Assembly: GCF_012223425.1 (NCBI RefSeq)
Contig: NZ_CP038799.1
Location: forward strand, 372,001-436,000
Direction: 5' to 3'
Length of the DNA stretch: 64,000 nt
Source: Mycolicibacterium frederiksbergense
GTDB lineage: Bacteria > Actinomycetota > Actinomycetes > Mycobacteriales > Mycobacteriaceae
Each line of letters begins with the position of its first letter. Position 1 is the first letter of the stretch. Shown in pieces: positions 45,101-53,637 of this stretch. A program made the position numbers and the translations under genes. The notes below the pieces were generated by a model. The model was not told the origin of the DNA. It did not search any database and worked only from the letters and a program-made list of their open reading frames with translations.

Positions 45101-45414
45101 AGCCGCAGGCAGTACCCGGGGGCGGCACTGACGATCACCCGGGCCGCCGCGCGCCGTTCACGGCCGGGTTCGAGGACCCGGCGCAGGTGCGAGATGTAGG
45201 CCTGCAGCGCCGCCAGCGCCTTCGGCGGCGGTTCCCCGGCCCAGAGGTCCTCGATCAGCCGGTCGACCGACACCACGTCGCCGTGCGCCAGGACCAGCCG
45301 GACGAGCACCGACCGCTGTTTGGGTCCGGCCAGATCGACCAGTTCGCCACCCACCGACGCCCGGACCGGTCCGAGTACGGAGATCCGCACCGGGAGGAGA
45401 TCCTGCGCCGTCAT
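42136..45414 (-). CDS. Large SARP-type regulator: winged helix, BTAD, AAA/NTPase and TPR-like region
   Basis: A 1092-residue regulator. An OmpR-like winged helix (about residues 8-105, '[26 protein letters not shown]') is followed by a BTAD domain (about 110-250, '[22 protein letters not shown]'), an NTPase with Walker A '[10 protein letters not shown]' (about 308-317) and Walker B 'LLIVLDDLH' (about 403), then about 500 residues of Ala-rich helical repeats. AfsR-like proteins of this size integrate a signal through the repeats and activate nearby genes. Divergent by 48 bases from the crcB-crcB-DUF190 operon, a possible target. Confidence 0.88.
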   Translation of the reverse strand: MTAQDLLPVRISVLGPVRASVGGELVDLAGPKQRSVLVRLVLAHGDVVSVDRLIEDLWAGEPPPKALAALQAYISHLRRVLEPGRERRAAARVIVSAAPGYCLRLPDEAVDVWSLEARIAAAEQHSDPLERAPLLEDVVAAWTGDPYVEVRDALWAAPEVARLAELRLSVTEAHAAAQSALGQHGVVARVLEPHVRDHPDREAAACLLAVARYRSGHQAAALDVLRRTTAYLTEELGLEPGRALRDLERDILRHADHLEPIALAPAPVSPPHDAPQASPTRGRADELAAIDAAAAAAVRGGLRVVWIGGEAGAGKTTVVDAAAARLRDAGWTVVAGRSPEVDGAPPGWAWTEVLETFSATLPPRQAGALAPLLHDGRATAEGSAFWIAHALAEVLGQAAERTPLLIVLDDLHRTDGLTLELLRLTADRLGSGRVLVIGTYRPSESGAELGQARAALANHTAAHLTLSGLDDAALTALAIDCGLPAVTRETLRLLRDRTGGNPLFVRELARLMVAEGVDAAHGRIPAGVGDVVRRRLARLPPQTATALRQAAVLGREVDITLLGELARSDDDELLDALEPAVLAGLLDESVPGRVRFAHNLIRDTLYEDTSVLRRSRLHAAALDLLRPRGADAASLAYHAVAAATADTASEAAGFAMQAAREADAVGAPVEAARQWRAAVRMFELAGADHSAAVPARCGLIAALAQAGDAIGSREELHHTMVAVGSHDALAVQALTASDSPLVWRVRDGDLIDHAIVDPLRRVLNREQDPQVRARLLLTLFTELEGVEHDSALAAGQEALALARAVHAQDPAGNQRLLCAALNVRAFACLGPDLAHERESVVAELLSVAEACDAIDYQAVAHWFAFLDASAGSDLAGAAAHADQAVARAGTGQLGFLLGVLDAFGAQLAVLAGRTDEGERGYIAVSAKLAEYGVANGAHIGIVGRVSANLVRGGLAPMADDLVAVHRFVSRIIADGAAIALHQAGRTEEAQQIWAQRVPIERSFYFVAMATLRAHAAVAVGDLAVATATAAELLPYSGRFAGLDNGTLLTGPVDAALAAVAEATGDATGAARYRQAAAELTERLRAAAQALID

Positions 45415-45462
45415 GGTGTGCCGACCCTATCGGTACGGCCGCCAGGCCACATACTTTGTCGT

Positions 45463-45858
45463 GTGGCGATCACCGACCGGCGGGAAGTGGCTGCGGTGTT
45501 TCTCGGCGGTGCGCTGGGGACGCTGGCGCGCGCCGCGCTCAGCCACGTCCTCGCGGTGCCGCCGGGGCACTGGCCGTGGGCGACGTTCATCGTCAACATC
45601 GTCGGGGCCGCGCTGCTGGGGTACTTCACCACCCGGCTGCTGGAACGGCTGCCCGCATCGGGGTACCGCCGTCCGCTGCTGGGCACCGGTTTGTGCGGGG
45701 GGCTGACCACGTTCTCGACCATGCAGGTCGAGGTGCTGGTGATGCTGGAGCACGGTCACCACGCGCTGGCTGCCGGCTACACCGTGGTCAGCATCGGACT
45801 GGGTCTGCTGGCGGCGCAGGTGATGACCGCGTTGGTCCGACGGGTGCGTGTCCGGTGA
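45463..45858 (+). CDS. crcB: Fluoride channel subunit CrcB (first of a pair)
   Basis: A 131-residue membrane protein with four hydrophobic helices. '[13 protein letters not shown]' near the N-terminus and '[17 protein letters not shown]' (about residues 74-90) are the Fluc signatures; the Phe in 'TTFST' lines the fluoride path. Actinobacteria often encode two Fluc subunits that form a heterodimer exporting fluoride passively. GTG 45463 begins just after a TACTTT sequence, so the mRNA may be leaderless. The stop overlaps the second subunit (GTGA). M. tuberculosis has the same pair as Rv3069-Rv3070. Confidence 0.9.
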   Translation: MAITDRREVAAVFLGGALGTLARAALSHVLAVPPGHWPWATFIVNIVGAALLGYFTTRLLERLPASGYRRPLLGTGLCGGLTTFSTMQVEVLVMLEHGHHALAAGYTVVSIGLGLLAAQVMTALVRRVRVR

Positions 45859-46229
45859 GCACGGTCGCGGTGTGGGCCGGCGTGATGCTGCTCGGCGGGC
45901 TCGGCGCGGTATGCCGGTTGCTGGTCGACCGGGCGGTGTCGTCCCGGGTCACGGTCGCAAGCGGTTTCCCGGTGGGCACCCTCGCGGTGAATGTCAGCGG
46001 CGCGTGGCTGCTGGGTTTTGTCGGCGCGTTGACCATCAGCCCGCACGTGGCACTGCTGGCCGGTACTGCGTTCGTCGGCGCCTATACGACGTTCTCCACC
46101 TGGATGCTGGAAACCCAGCGGCTCGGTGAGGAACGGCGGGGACGGCTCGCGGTGGCCAATATCGTGCTCAGCGTCGCGCTGGGACTGGCGGCGGCCTGGC
46201 TGGGCCAGCTGATCGGACGGGCACTGTGA
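45855..46229 (+). CDS. crcB: Fluoride channel subunit CrcB (second of a pair)
   Basis: A 124-residue partner with the same four-helix plan: '[15 protein letters not shown]', '[18 protein letters not shown]' (the Asn-containing helix 2) and '[18 protein letters not shown]' (Phe in 'TTFST'). The two subunits differ enough for a fixed-orientation heterodimer. The GTG start overlaps the first subunit stop, and its own stop overlaps the DUF190 gene start by 4 bases, giving a three-gene translationally coupled operon. Confidence 0.9.
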   Translation: MSTVAVWAGVMLLGGLGAVCRLLVDRAVSSRVTVASGFPVGTLAVNVSGAWLLGFVGALTISPHVALLAGTAFVGAYTTFSTWMLETQRLGEERRGRLAVANIVLSVALGLAAAWLGQLIGRAL

Positions 46230-47275
46230 GTGCCGAACTGCTGAAGCTGACCGCGTACTTCGGGGAGCGGCTGCGCGGTGATCGCGGGTTCGCCGCCGAC
46301 GAACTGCTCGATCTGTTCGACACCGAGCAGGTCGCCGACAGCGTGGTGCTGCGCGGTATCGGCGGATTCGGGCCCAGCCATCAGCTGCGCACCGACCGTT
46401 CGCTGTCGGCGTCCGAGGATCTGCCGGTGGCGCTGGTCGCGGTGGACACCGCCGATCGCATCGCCGGGCTGGCGCCCACCGTGGTGGCCGGTATCGCGCG
46501 CGGCATCGTCACCCTGGAACGGGCCGGGACCGGTGTCGGCGGTTCCGGTGCGGCAAAGCTCACGCTCTACATCGGGCGTCAGACCCGCATCGGCGGCCGG
46601 CCGGCGTACCGGGAGATCTGCGCGGTGTTGCACGGGCTCGGATTCGCGGGCGCGGCAGTCTTTCTCGGCGTCGACGGTACCGAGCACGGCGCGCGCCGGC
46701 GGGCCCGGTTCTTCAGCGCCAACACCGAGGTGCCGGTGATGATCGTCGCGTCCGGCACCGACGGACAGGTGACGGCGGCGCTGCCGCGCCTGCGTGAACT
46801 GCTGCCCGCCGCGGCGATGACGGTGGAGCGACTCCAGATCTGCAAGCGCGACGGACGGCTGCTGGACCGGCCCGCGACCCTGCCCGCCGCCGACGCCGAC
46901 GGCGTGCCGCTGTGGCAGAAACTCACCATCCACACCTCCGAGGGCACCCGGCACGACGGGGTGCCCATCCACCGCGCGATCGTCGACGTGCTGCGGGCTC
47001 GACAGGCCGGCGGCGGCGCCACCGTGCTGCGCGGAATCTGGGGCTTCCACGGCGATCACGCACCGCACGGCGACCGACTGCTGCAGCTCGGACGTGAGGT
47101 CCCCGTCACAACCGTGGTCGTGGACACCCCGGCCCGGATTGCGGCGTGTTTCGACCTGATCGACCCGCTGACCGCGGTGCATGGCCTGATCACCAGTGAA
47201 GTTGTGCCCGCACTGGTCTCGATTGACGGGGGCGTCACAAAGGGCGACACGAGACTCGCCCGCCCGGCGCCCTGA
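46226..47275 (+). CDS. DUF190 protein with repeated domains (Rv3071-like)
   Basis: A 349-residue soluble protein made of repeated DUF190 units. 'KLTAYFGERLR' (about residues 6-16), 'KLTLYIGRQTRIGGRPAY' (about 112-129) and 'KLTIHTSEGTRHDGVPIH' (about 231-248) start three similar strands, and 'VVLRGIGGFG', 'GFAGAAVFLGVDG' and 'TVLRGIWGFHG' repeat likewise. DUF190 resembles PII-like trimeric folds, and the family is regularly linked to crcB, so a role in fluoride response is likely but undefined. M. tuberculosis has the same crcB-crcB-DUF190 order at Rv3069-Rv3071. Confidence 0.87.
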   Translation: MSAELLKLTAYFGERLRGDRGFAADELLDLFDTEQVADSVVLRGIGGFGPSHQLRTDRSLSASEDLPVALVAVDTADRIAGLAPTVVAGIARGIVTLERAGTGVGGSGAAKLTLYIGRQTRIGGRPAYREICAVLHGLGFAGAAVFLGVDGTEHGARRRARFFSANTEVPVMIVASGTDGQVTAALPRLRELLPAAAMTVERLQICKRDGRLLDRPATLPAADADGVPLWQKLTIHTSEGTRHDGVPIHRAIVDVLRARQAGGGATVLRGIWGFHGDHAPHGDRLLQLGREVPVTTVVVDTPARIAACFDLIDPLTAVHGLITSEVVPALVSIDGGVTKGDTRLARPAP

Positions 47276-47282
47276 GGGCACG

Positions 47283-47301
47283 TTCGGTAAGCCTACCCTG
47301 A
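47283..47301 (+). promoter_or_regulatory. IdeR iron box upstream of mbtL
   Basis: TTCGGTAAGCCTACCCTGA fits the mycobacterial IdeR consensus TWAGGTWAGSCTWACCTWA at 16 of 19 positions. It lies 30 bases before the mbtL ATG, just upstream of TAAATT (47303-47308), a plausible -10. Iron-loaded IdeR bound here would repress the mbtLMN operon. Confidence 0.75.
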
Positions 47302-47318
47302 GTAAATTCTCAGGTGTA
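47295..47318. promoter_or_regulatory. Dyad ACCCTGAG-N6-CTCAGGTGTA at the mbtL promoter
   Basis: CCTGAG and CTCAGG are perfect 6-bp arms around TAAATT, overlapping the right end of the IdeR box. The same 18 defined bases with the same 6-base spacer recur at 51138-51161, near mbtK. Probably a second regulatory site. Confidence 0.6.
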
Positions 47319-47330
47319 GGGTCGCCGAAC

Positions 47331-47600
47331 ATGGAAATGTCACAGCCCGAAGCGGTCAATCCGGAGCTCTTGGCCATCCTGCGCGACGATCTCAACATCG
47401 ACGTCAGCCGGGTATCGCGGGACTCCCGACTCGTCGACGATGTCGGCATGGATTCGGTGGCCTTCGCCGTCGGCATGGTCGCCATCGAGGATCGCCTGGG
47501 CGCCGCGCTGTCCGAGGAAGATCTGCTCAGCTGCGAGACCCTCGGCGACCTGGAAAAGGTGGTCCTGGCCAAACTGCCCGCGGATCAGGCGAACTCGTGA
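47331..47600 (+). CDS. mbtL: Mycobactin acyl carrier protein
   Basis: An 89-residue carrier protein. 'VGMDSVAF' carries the phosphopantetheine attachment site at Ser42. It matches M. tuberculosis MbtL (Rv1344) in position and context: MbtM loads a fatty acid on it, MbtN dehydrogenates the acyl chain, and MbtK transfers it to lysine in mycobactin. ATG 47331 is used; a second in-frame ATG is at 47337. The promoter carries an IdeR box, so expression should rise under iron starvation. The stop overlaps the mbtM start (GTGA). Confidence 0.9.
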   Translation: MEMSQPEAVNPELLAILRDDLNIDVSRVSRDSRLVDDVGMDSVAFAVGMVAIEDRLGAALSEEDLLSCETLGDLEKVVLAKLPADQANS

Positions 47601-49192
47601 CGGCCGCGCCATGGGGGCTGGCGCAGGCGCTGACCGATGCGATGACGTCCACGGACCGGGCGCTGGCGGTGCTCGACACCGGCGCCGGCACCTGGACCCG
47701 TCACCCGTGGGGTGAGATTCACGCACGCGCCGAGAACGTCGCCGCCCGCATCTGCGATGACGGCGCCGCCACGATCGGCCTCGTCGGCGATCCCACCGCG
47801 GAGTTCATCGCCGCCATCCCCGGCGCCTTCCTGGCCGGTGCCGCCGTGTCGATCCTGCCCGGACCGGTGCGCGGCGCCGACCCGAAGCGCTGGGCCCGCG
47901 CCACCATGGAACGGTTCGACCGGGTCGGGGTGCGCACCGTGTTCAGCCACGGCGCGCAGCTGCGTGAGCTGACCGGCGTGCAGAGTGCCATCGCGGTGCA
48001 CGATGTCGGTGCGGTCGCGCACGCGCAGCGCTCCACGACCCACTCCGGCATGGTGACCGGCACCGGGGCGGCCGTGCTGCAGGGCACCGCGGGCTCCACC
48101 GGAACCCCACGCACGGCGCAACTCTCACCGGAGGCCGTGCTGGCCAACATCGGCGCGCTCGTGCAGCGCGTCGAGGTCACCGACGCCGACTGCGGCCATT
48201 CCTGGTTGCCGCTCTACCACGATATGGGCCTGTCCTTCGTGCTCACCATGGCGCTGGCCGGCGCTGAGCTGTGGCAGGCGCCGACATCGGCGTTCTCCGC
48301 ATCACCGTTCGGCTGGATCAAGTGGCTCACCGAGAGCCGGGCCTCGCTGACCGCGGCGCCGAACATGGCCTACAACATCGTCGGCAAGTACGCCGGTCTG
48401 ATCGGCGAGGCCGACTTCTCGAACCTGCGCTTCGCACTCAACGGCGGCGAGCCCGTCGACTGCGACGGCAGCCGGCGCTTCGCCGCCGAGATGGCCAAGT
48501 TCGGACTCGATCCCGGCGCGCTGGCCCCGTCCTACGGCCTGGCCGAATCCAATTGTGCGGTGGCGGTTCCGGTACCCGGACACGGTCTGCGGGTCGACGA
48601 GATCCACATCGTCACCGATGACGGTGGCTACGTCCGCAAGCACGCGGTGCTGGGTGAGGCCATTCCCGGTATGCAGATCCGCATCGCACCCAACGAACGG
48701 TTTTCCGGCGATGTCGCCGACCGCGAGGTCGGCGAGGTGGAGATCCGCGGCACCTCGATGATGAGCGGTTACCTGGGCGAGGACACCGTCGATGGCGAAA
48801 ACTGGTTCCCCACCGGGGATATCGGCTACTTCCTGGACGGCAGCCTGGTCATCTGCGGGCGCGCCAAGGAGATCATCACCGTGGCCGGGCGCAACATCTT
48901 CCCCACCGAGATCGAGACCGTGGCCGCCCAGGTCGACGGTGTCCGGGCGGGCGCCGTCGTCGCCGTCGGCACCGACGGACCGGCCACCCGTCCCGGTCTG
49001 GTGATCGCCGCGGAGTTCAAGGGCGCAGACGAACCGGCCGCCCGCACCGCGCTGGTCGAGCTGGTCGCCTCCGAATGTGGCGTCGTACCGGCCGAAGTCG
49101 TCTTCATGCGACCCGGATCGCTGCCCAGGACCTCCTCGGGCAAGCTGCGCCGGCTCGAAGTCAAACGCAACCTGGAGGGCGCCGGACAGTGA
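47597..49192 (+). CDS. mbtM: Mycobactin fatty acyl-AMP ligase
   Basis: A 531-residue FAAL-type ligase corresponding to MbtM (FadD33, Rv1345). The P-loop region reads '[10 protein letters not shown]', with Arg in place of the usual Lys; '[10 protein letters not shown]' is typical of fatty acyl-AMP ligases; '[10 protein letters not shown]', '[13 protein letters not shown]', '[19 protein letters not shown]' and a C-terminal Lys in 'TSSGKLRR' complete the fold. It would adenylate a fatty acid and load it onto the MbtL carrier protein. Both ends overlap neighbouring genes by 4 bases (GTGA), so mbtL, mbtM and mbtN are translated as a unit. Confidence 0.9.
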   Translation: MTAAPWGLAQALTDAMTSTDRALAVLDTGAGTWTRHPWGEIHARAENVAARICDDGAATIGLVGDPTAEFIAAIPGAFLAGAAVSILPGPVRGADPKRWARATMERFDRVGVRTVFSHGAQLRELTGVQSAIAVHDVGAVAHAQRSTTHSGMVTGTGAAVLQGTAGSTGTPRTAQLSPEAVLANIGALVQRVEVTDADCGHSWLPLYHDMGLSFVLTMALAGAELWQAPTSAFSASPFGWIKWLTESRASLTAAPNMAYNIVGKYAGLIGEADFSNLRFALNGGEPVDCDGSRRFAAEMAKFGLDPGALAPSYGLAESNCAVAVPVPGHGLRVDEIHIVTDDGGYVRKHAVLGEAIPGMQIRIAPNERFSGDVADREVGEVEIRGTSMMSGYLGEDTVDGENWFPTGDIGYFLDGSLVICGRAKEIITVAGRNIFPTEIETVAAQVDGVRAGAVVAVGTDGPATRPGLVIAAEFKGADEPAARTALVELVASECGVVPAEVVFMRPGSLPRTSSGKLRRLEVKRNLEGAGQ

Positions 49193-50370
49193 CCGCCACC
49201 ATCGACACCGCCGAACCGATGGCGCTGGCAGAGTTCCAGGAACTGCTGAACCGGGTCTTCGACGACCGGGTCCGGGCCTGGACCGCCGACGCCGAGCGCA
49301 CCGGAAAGTTCCCCCGGGAGCTCATCGAATATCTGGGTGCCGAAGGGGTTTTCGCCGCCAAGTGGGGCGATTCGCAGCAGCCCGACGTGGCCAAGGTGAT
49401 CGCGCTAGCGCTGGCCCTGGGCAGGCTGGGATCGGCCGGTATCGCCGTCGGGGTCAGCCTGCACGACTCGGCCATCGCGCTGCTGCGCCGGTTCGGGCGT
49501 TCCGAACATCTGCGCGACATCACCGAGAAGGCCATCCGCGGCGAGGTCGTGTTGTGTGTCGGGGCCTCGGAGGAGTCCGGCGGATCGGACCTACAGATCG
49601 TCGAGACCAAGGTGCGTTCGGTGCGCGACGGGTTCGAGGTCAAGGGCGTCAAGAAGTTCGTCTCGCTCTCCCCCATCGCCGATTACGTGATGGCGGTGGC
49701 CCGCAATGTCGACAACAACCCGGACAGCAGGCACGGCAACGTCGTCGTCATCGCCATCCCGCTCCATGATGCGGGCGTGCGGGTGCAGCAGCCCTACAAC
49801 AAGGTCGGCGCCGGACCGCTGGACACGGCCGCGGTGCACATCGATACCTGGGTGCCCGCCGATGCGCTGGTGGCCAGGGCGGGTATCGGCCTGGCCGCCA
49901 TCTCCTGGGGTCTGGCCCACGAACGGATGTCGGTCGCCGGCCAGATCGCCGGCAGCTGCCAGCGGGTGCTGGGAATCACATTGGCCCGCATGATGACCCG
50001 CAGCCAGTTCGGGCACACGCTGTACGAGCATCAAGCGCTGCGGATGCGGATGGCCGACCTGCAGGCACGGGTGGACATGCTGCGCCACGCGCTCACCGGG
50101 ATCGCCGCCGGCGGGAAACTCGACCTGCGCACCGCGGCCGCCATGAAGGTGTGCGCGGCCCGACTGGGTGAGGAAGTGGTCTCCGAATGCATGCACATCT
50201 TCGGCGGCACAGGCTATCTGGTCGATGAGACACCGCTGGGCCAGTGGTGGCGCGATATGAAGCTGGCGCGCGTCGGCGGCGGCACCGATGAGGTGCTGTG
50301 GGAGCTGGTCGCGGCCGCGATGAAGCCGGATCACGACGGCTACGAAGCGATGATGGGCTCCGCTCCCTAG
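49189..50370 (+). CDS. mbtN: Mycobactin acyl-ACP dehydrogenase
   Basis: A 393-residue acyl-CoA-dehydrogenase-fold protein corresponding to MbtN (FadE14, Rv1346), which introduces the double bond into the carrier-bound mycobactin acyl chain. Fold signatures: '[12 protein letters not shown]', '[16 protein letters not shown]', '[14 protein letters not shown]' and '[11 protein letters not shown]'. The motif that normally supplies the catalytic Glu reads '[10 protein letters not shown]', so the base must come from elsewhere, as fits an enzyme acting on acyl-ACP rather than acyl-CoA. The GTG start overlaps the mbtM stop. It converges with mbtK across a long hairpin. Confidence 0.88.
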   Translation: MTATIDTAEPMALAEFQELLNRVFDDRVRAWTADAERTGKFPRELIEYLGAEGVFAAKWGDSQQPDVAKVIALALALGRLGSAGIAVGVSLHDSAIALLRRFGRSEHLRDITEKAIRGEVVLCVGASEESGGSDLQIVETKVRSVRDGFEVKGVKKFVSLSPIADYVMAVARNVDNNPDSRHGNVVVIAIPLHDAGVRVQQPYNKVGAGPLDTAAVHIDTWVPADALVARAGIGLAAISWGLAHERMSVAGQIAGSCQRVLGITLARMMTRSQFGHTLYEHQALRMRMADLQARVDMLRHALTGIAAGGKLDLRTAAAMKVCAARLGEEVVSECMHIFGGTGYLVDETPLGQWWRDMKLARVGGGTDEVLWELVAAAMKPDHDGYEAMMGSAP

Positions 50371-50432
50371 CGCGAGCAGTCGCAAATGGCCCCTATTTCG
50401 CGGTGAAATGGGGCCATTTGTGTCTGCTCGCG
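50371..50432. terminator. Long hairpin between convergent mbtN and mbtK
   Basis: It starts right after the mbtN stop. Arms CGCGAGCAG..CAAATGGCCCC..ATTTC and complement pair over about 28 bp with a three-base mismatch and a one-base bulge, loop about 5 bases, ending 12 bases before the mbtK stop. Likely bidirectional terminator; the CGAGCAG ends recall palindromes scattered in mycobacterial genomes. Confidence 0.65.
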
Positions 50433-50444
50433 GGAAGAAAGGAG

Positions 50445-51074
50445 CTATTTGTGCGCGGGGATGTCCTCGGGCGTGCGCGGAAAGACGTAGAGCGCCATCG
50501 TGCGATTGGCCATCTGGTGCTCGCCGAGGAAGGTGGCGCCCACGTACTCGACGAGCCGGCGCGCACCGGTGTTGCGGTGGTCGGGATCGAACATGATGCG
50601 CCGGCACTCGGGTTCCAGGGCGAACATGTCCTTCATCAGCCGCGGCAGCATCAGCGGCGCGATCCCCCGGTTCACCAGTTTGGTATCCGCGATCGCGGCG
50701 TGCATCCCGAGATCGTGCGGGTCGGCGTCATAGCGGGTGGCGATGGAATCCTTTGCCGCGCGGTACAGCTCGACGTAGCCGATGTCCTCGCCCTTGCGAC
50801 TGGTGAGGAACGGCCGGGAGAACGACCCGGCCAGCTGGGCCTTGAGGTAGAGCCGCCAGCGCTCCGGCGGCCAGGCGTACTCCCAGGCCTCCGCGAGATG
50901 CGGAAGGTTCATCCACTCCGAGATCAGCTCGGCATCGGTGTCCGGGTCGACCGGCCGCGCAGCGTACGGCGCGGCGATATCGGGTATCTGCGGCGGGCCG
51001 ACCCGCCGCACCGCGTCCGGGATGTCGGTGAGCTCGCGCGGAAGAATCGGCAGTGCCTCGTCAATGTCGATCAT
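50445..51074 (-). CDS. mbtK: Mycobactin lysine N6-acyltransferase
   Basis: A 209-residue GNAT-fold acyltransferase matching MbtK (Rv1347c, 210 residues) closely: '[22 protein letters not shown]', '[31 protein letters not shown]' and '[31 protein letters not shown]' blocks (about residues 73-190) are near-identical in pattern. It transfers the acyl chain from MbtL to the N6 of the lysine unit of mycobactin. ATG 51074 is used, giving the expected length; the longer frame to 51134 crosses a promoter-like TAGG-rich stretch. In M. tuberculosis it also sits next to mbtLMN. Confidence 0.92.
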   Translation of the reverse strand: MIDIDEALPILPRELTDIPDAVRRVGPPQIPDIAAPYAARPVDPDTDAELISEWMNLPHLAEAWEYAWPPERWRLYLKAQLAGSFSRPFLTSRKGEDIGYVELYRAAKDSIATRYDADPHDLGMHAAIADTKLVNRGIAPLMLPRLMKDMFALEPECRRIMFDPDHRNTGARRLVEYVGATFLGEHQMANRTMALYVFPRTPEDIPAHK

Positions 51075-51137
51075 TTGATATTCGACCCTACCTAACCGCC
51101 CGAAGTTGGAGTGCCCTACGCCAGCTGGGCACACCGC

Positions 51138-51161
51138 ACCCTGAGATGGCTCTCAGGTGTA
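51138..51161. promoter_or_regulatory. Second copy of the dyad ACCCTGAG-N6-CTCAGGTGTA
   Basis: CCTGAGA (51140-51146) and TCTCAGG (51151-51157) form perfect 7-bp arms. All 18 defined bases and the 6-base spacer agree with the copy at the mbtL promoter. It lies 63 bases ahead of mbtK (minus) and 45 bases ahead of the small gene at 51207 (plus), so could serve either. Confidence 0.6.
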
Positions 51162-51206
51162 CCCCACCGCGGAGGTTTCCAATCTCCGCGGGAGCATCAT
51201 AGGTAC

Positions 51207-51401
51207 ATGACGCGCGACCCGGTCGAAGAACTCCGCCGCTGGGAAGACTCCGGCGCGCACTGGCAGGTGGTGTCCCGGACAACAGATCGGGTCACCATCG
51301 CGCTGCTGCGGTGCGACGGCGGGGAGGAAGTCGAGCGGCTCGTCTCCGGTGACCCGGCGCTGCTGGCCTTCATCGGTGGTCGGGATCGCTCCGAGGACTG
51401 A
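51207..51401 (+). CDS. Small conserved actinobacterial protein, unknown function
   Basis: A 64-residue acidic protein, 'DPVEELRRWEDSGAHW' followed by two or three strands ending 'LLRCDGGEEVERLVSGDP'. The pattern (amphipathic helix, GxxW, beta hairpin with CDGGEE) is one I have seen in small conserved actinobacterial proteins, but no function is known to me. AGGT lies 3 bases before ATG 51207. It runs into the patatin gene 25 bases downstream, with a perfect palindrome between them, and may be co-transcribed. Confidence 0.75.
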   Translation: MTRDPVEELRRWEDSGAHWQVVSRTTDRVTIALLRCDGGEEVERLVSGDPALLAFIGGRDRSED

Positions 51402-51406
51402 GCTTC

Positions 51407-51421
51407 GACACTTAAAGTGTC
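51407..51421. promoter_or_regulatory. Perfect 15-bp palindrome at the patatin gene start
   Basis: GACACTT-A-AAGTGTC, ending 5 bases before GTG 51427 and starting 5 bases after the upstream stop. AT-rich and perfectly symmetric: a strong operator candidate. As RNA it would form a hairpin hiding the translation start, since no other ribosome-binding site is visible. Confidence 0.65.
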
Positions 51422-51426
51422 TGACT

Positions 51427-53070
51427 GTGCAGACCCCGTTCGCCGACGCCGAGCCGGCCGACTCCGCCGAAGAGCGGGAGAACGCCGAGGCACTCGGGGC
51501 GGACCTGCCCTCCGGTGAACCGGCGCTGGCGCTGCAGAAGATGGAGAACCGGCTGGTCCGGCTGCAGCTGGCCCACCCGGACGTGCTGAACGCCGGCCAG
51601 GTCCGCAGGCTGCGCTATCTGCTGAACTTCGCCAAGCTGGCCGACTTCGAACCGGGTGCGGCCGGCCCCGGCGGGACGCGCGGGCGCGGCGACGTGTCGG
51701 TCGGTGCGGAGCTGAGGGGCTGGCAGTCCCGGGTGGTCGACGCCCTGCACGGACCGTTGCGCGAGCAGAAGCACGGGGTGAGCGCGCTGACCGCAGCGCG
51801 CGAGGTGCTGGCCGCACTCGCCGCGGACCAGGACACGCAGCGTCGTTCGCTGGCCGACCGCCACGGCAGCGACTTCTCGATGGCCGAGCTGGACGCGGAG
51901 GTCGGCAACAAGAAGTTGGTGACCGTGCTCGGCGGCGGCGGTGGCGCGGGCTTCGTCTACATCGGCGGGATGCAGCGGCTGCTGGAGGCCGGGCAGGTGC
52001 CCGATTACATGATCGGCTCGTCCATCGGGTCGGTGATCGGTTCGGTGATGGCGCGGTCGTTGCCGGTGCCGATCGAGGAGTATGTGGCGTGGGCCAAGAC
52101 GGTGTCCTACCGGTCGATTCTGGGACCCGAACAGCTGCGCCGCAGGCATGGGCTGACCGGGGTGTTCTCCCTGCGCTTCGACCAGTTCGCGCACGCGCTG
52201 TTCACCCGCCCAGACGGTGAGCAGCTGCGGATGTCGGATCTGGGCATCCCGTTCGACGCGGTGATCGCCGGGGTGCGCAGGCAATCGTTCGCCGCGCTGC
52301 CCGCCAAGTTCCGCCATCAGGAACTCGCCGTGCTCAAGCTGCGCACCTTGCCCTTCCTGCCCATCGGTATGGGGCCCGAGGTGGCGGCTCGGCTCTGGCA
52401 GGCCGCGGCCTTCATCGATTCGCGGGTGGTCAAGGCGATCGTCGTCGGTGGTGACGATCTGACCCGCGACGTCAATGTCGTTGACGCCTCGTCGTTCTCG
52501 TCGGCGATTCCCGGCGTGCTGCACCATGAGACCCGGGATCCGCGGATGGTCCCGATCCTGGACGCGGTGCTGGCGGCCCACGATGTCGCGGCGATCGTCG
52601 ACGGCGGCACGGCCAGCAATGTGCCGGTGGAGCTGGCGTGGAAGCGGATCCGCGATGGCCGCCTGGGCACCCGCAACGCCTGCTATCTGGCCTTCGACTG
52701 CTTTCACCCGCAGTGGGATCCACGGCATCTGTGGCTGGCGCCGATCGCGCAGGCCATCCAGCTGCAGATGGTGCGCAACCTGCCCTACTCCGACCACATC
52801 GTCCGGTTCTCACCCACCCTGTCGCCGGTGAACCTGGCGCCGTCGCGGGGTTCGATCGACCGGGCCTGCGCCTGGGGGCACAAACGCGTCGAGCGGGCCA
52901 TTCCGATCACCTCGGCTCTGCTGCAACCGATCTGGTGGGAGGAGGCCACCCCGGTCGGCCCACCCAGACGTGTCAAGGCGTCGGTGGCGGCACCGATGAG
53001 CGAGGTGCTCTCCGGGGTCGGGCGGCCGCGCAACCGATTCGAGCGCTGGCGCAACCGCTACATCACCTAG
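51427..53070 (+). CDS. Patatin-like phospholipase
   Basis: A 547-residue protein with a patatin domain from about residue 165. The oxyanion loop is 'LGGGGGAGFVYIGG', the nucleophile is Ser in 'GSSIGSVIGS' (GxSxG, about residues 197-201), and the dyad Asp is in 'VDGGTASNVPVE' (about 392, the patatin DGG/DGA). It should hydrolyse acyl ester bonds of lipids. The 165-residue N-terminal helical extension ('ALQKMENRLVRLQLAHPDVLNAGQVRRLRYLL') is typical of larger mycobacterial patatins. GTG 51427 is chosen as first start after the palindrome. The end overlaps the convergent DUF2237 gene. Confidence 0.87.
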   Translation: MQTPFADAEPADSAEERENAEALGADLPSGEPALALQKMENRLVRLQLAHPDVLNAGQVRRLRYLLNFAKLADFEPGAAGPGGTRGRGDVSVGAELRGWQSRVVDALHGPLREQKHGVSALTAAREVLAALAADQDTQRRSLADRHGSDFSMAELDAEVGNKKLVTVLGGGGGAGFVYIGGMQRLLEAGQVPDYMIGSSIGSVIGSVMARSLPVPIEEYVAWAKTVSYRSILGPEQLRRRHGLTGVFSLRFDQFAHALFTRPDGEQLRMSDLGIPFDAVIAGVRRQSFAALPAKFRHQELAVLKLRTLPFLPIGMGPEVAARLWQAAAFIDSRVVKAIVVGGDDLTRDVNVVDASSFSSAIPGVLHHETRDPRMVPILDAVLAAHDVAAIVDGGTASNVPVELAWKRIRDGRLGTRNACYLAFDCFHPQWDPRHLWLAPIAQAIQLQMVRNLPYSDHIVRFSPTLSPVNLAPSRGSIDRACAWGHKRVERAIPITSALLQPIWWEEATPVGPPRRVKASVAAPMSEVLSGVGRPRNRFERWRNRYIT

Positions 53071-53462
53071 AGGTCGCTGGCATCGTCGGGAACGTCGACG
53101 GCGTGCTCGGCAAGCGCCTCCAGTGGGACGACCTGCAGGGTGTTCTCGTGGGTGGACGCCATCACCACCGGGGCGGCGCAGCCGTCCTGATAGGCGCGCA
53201 GCCAATTCACCGCGGTGACACACCAGCGGTCCCCCGGTGTCAGTCCGGGAAACCGGTACTGTGGCATCGGCGTGCTCAGGTCGTTGCCGATGGAGCGCTG
53301 ATGCTCCAGGAATTCGGCCGTCACGACCGCGCAGATGGTGTGCAGGCCCGCGTCTTCGGGCCCCGTCGAGCAGCAGCCGTCGCGATAGAAGCCGGTCACC
53401 GGGTCGGTGCCGCACGGCTCCAGCGGTCCGCCCAGCACATTGAGTTCGGGTTCGTCGGGCAT
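53067..53462 (-). CDS. DUF2237 family protein
   Basis: A 131-residue protein strongly matching DUF2237: 'LNVLGGPLEPCGTDPVTGFYRDGCC' block (about residues 7-31), 'CAVVTAEFLEHQRSIGNDLSTP', 'FPGLTPGDRWCV' and 'VVPLEALAEHAVDVPDD' at the end. Conserved Cys pairs ('DGCC', 'CAVV', 'WCV') suggest metal or thiol chemistry. Function unknown; it is a common solitary gene in bacteria. ATG 53462 is used, with GGAG further upstream. The stop overlaps the patatin stop by 3 bases. Confidence 0.88.
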   Translation of the reverse strand: MPDEPELNVLGGPLEPCGTDPVTGFYRDGCCSTGPEDAGLHTICAVVTAEFLEHQRSIGNDLSTPMPQYRFPGLTPGDRWCVTAVNWLRAYQDGCAAPVVMASTHENTLQVVPLEALAEHAVDVPDDASDL

Positions 53463-53637
53463 GTGCCCATCATGCTCCAAGCGGTCACAGACCGTTGACC
53501 GGCGCACCGTTCGCCCGGCATCGAGAGCAACCGGTGCCGCGACGCCGGGCGCGTTCGAATACCACCAGAGTTGCCGATGAACGTGCCATTGCTCAGTGGC
53601 ATCTTGATTTCACGGCGCCCGGGAATACAGTGACCCC

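Noticed and set aside
51075..51097. IdeR box in front of mbtK (TTAGGTAGGG on the minus strand)
   Set aside because: Only the left half matches the 19-bp consensus; the right half does not, so I do not call it a site.
53508..53637. Hairpin TGCCA..TGGCA upstream of the small membrane protein as an operator
   Set aside because: Arms are only 5 bp with an 8-base loop, which is expected by chance in this composition.
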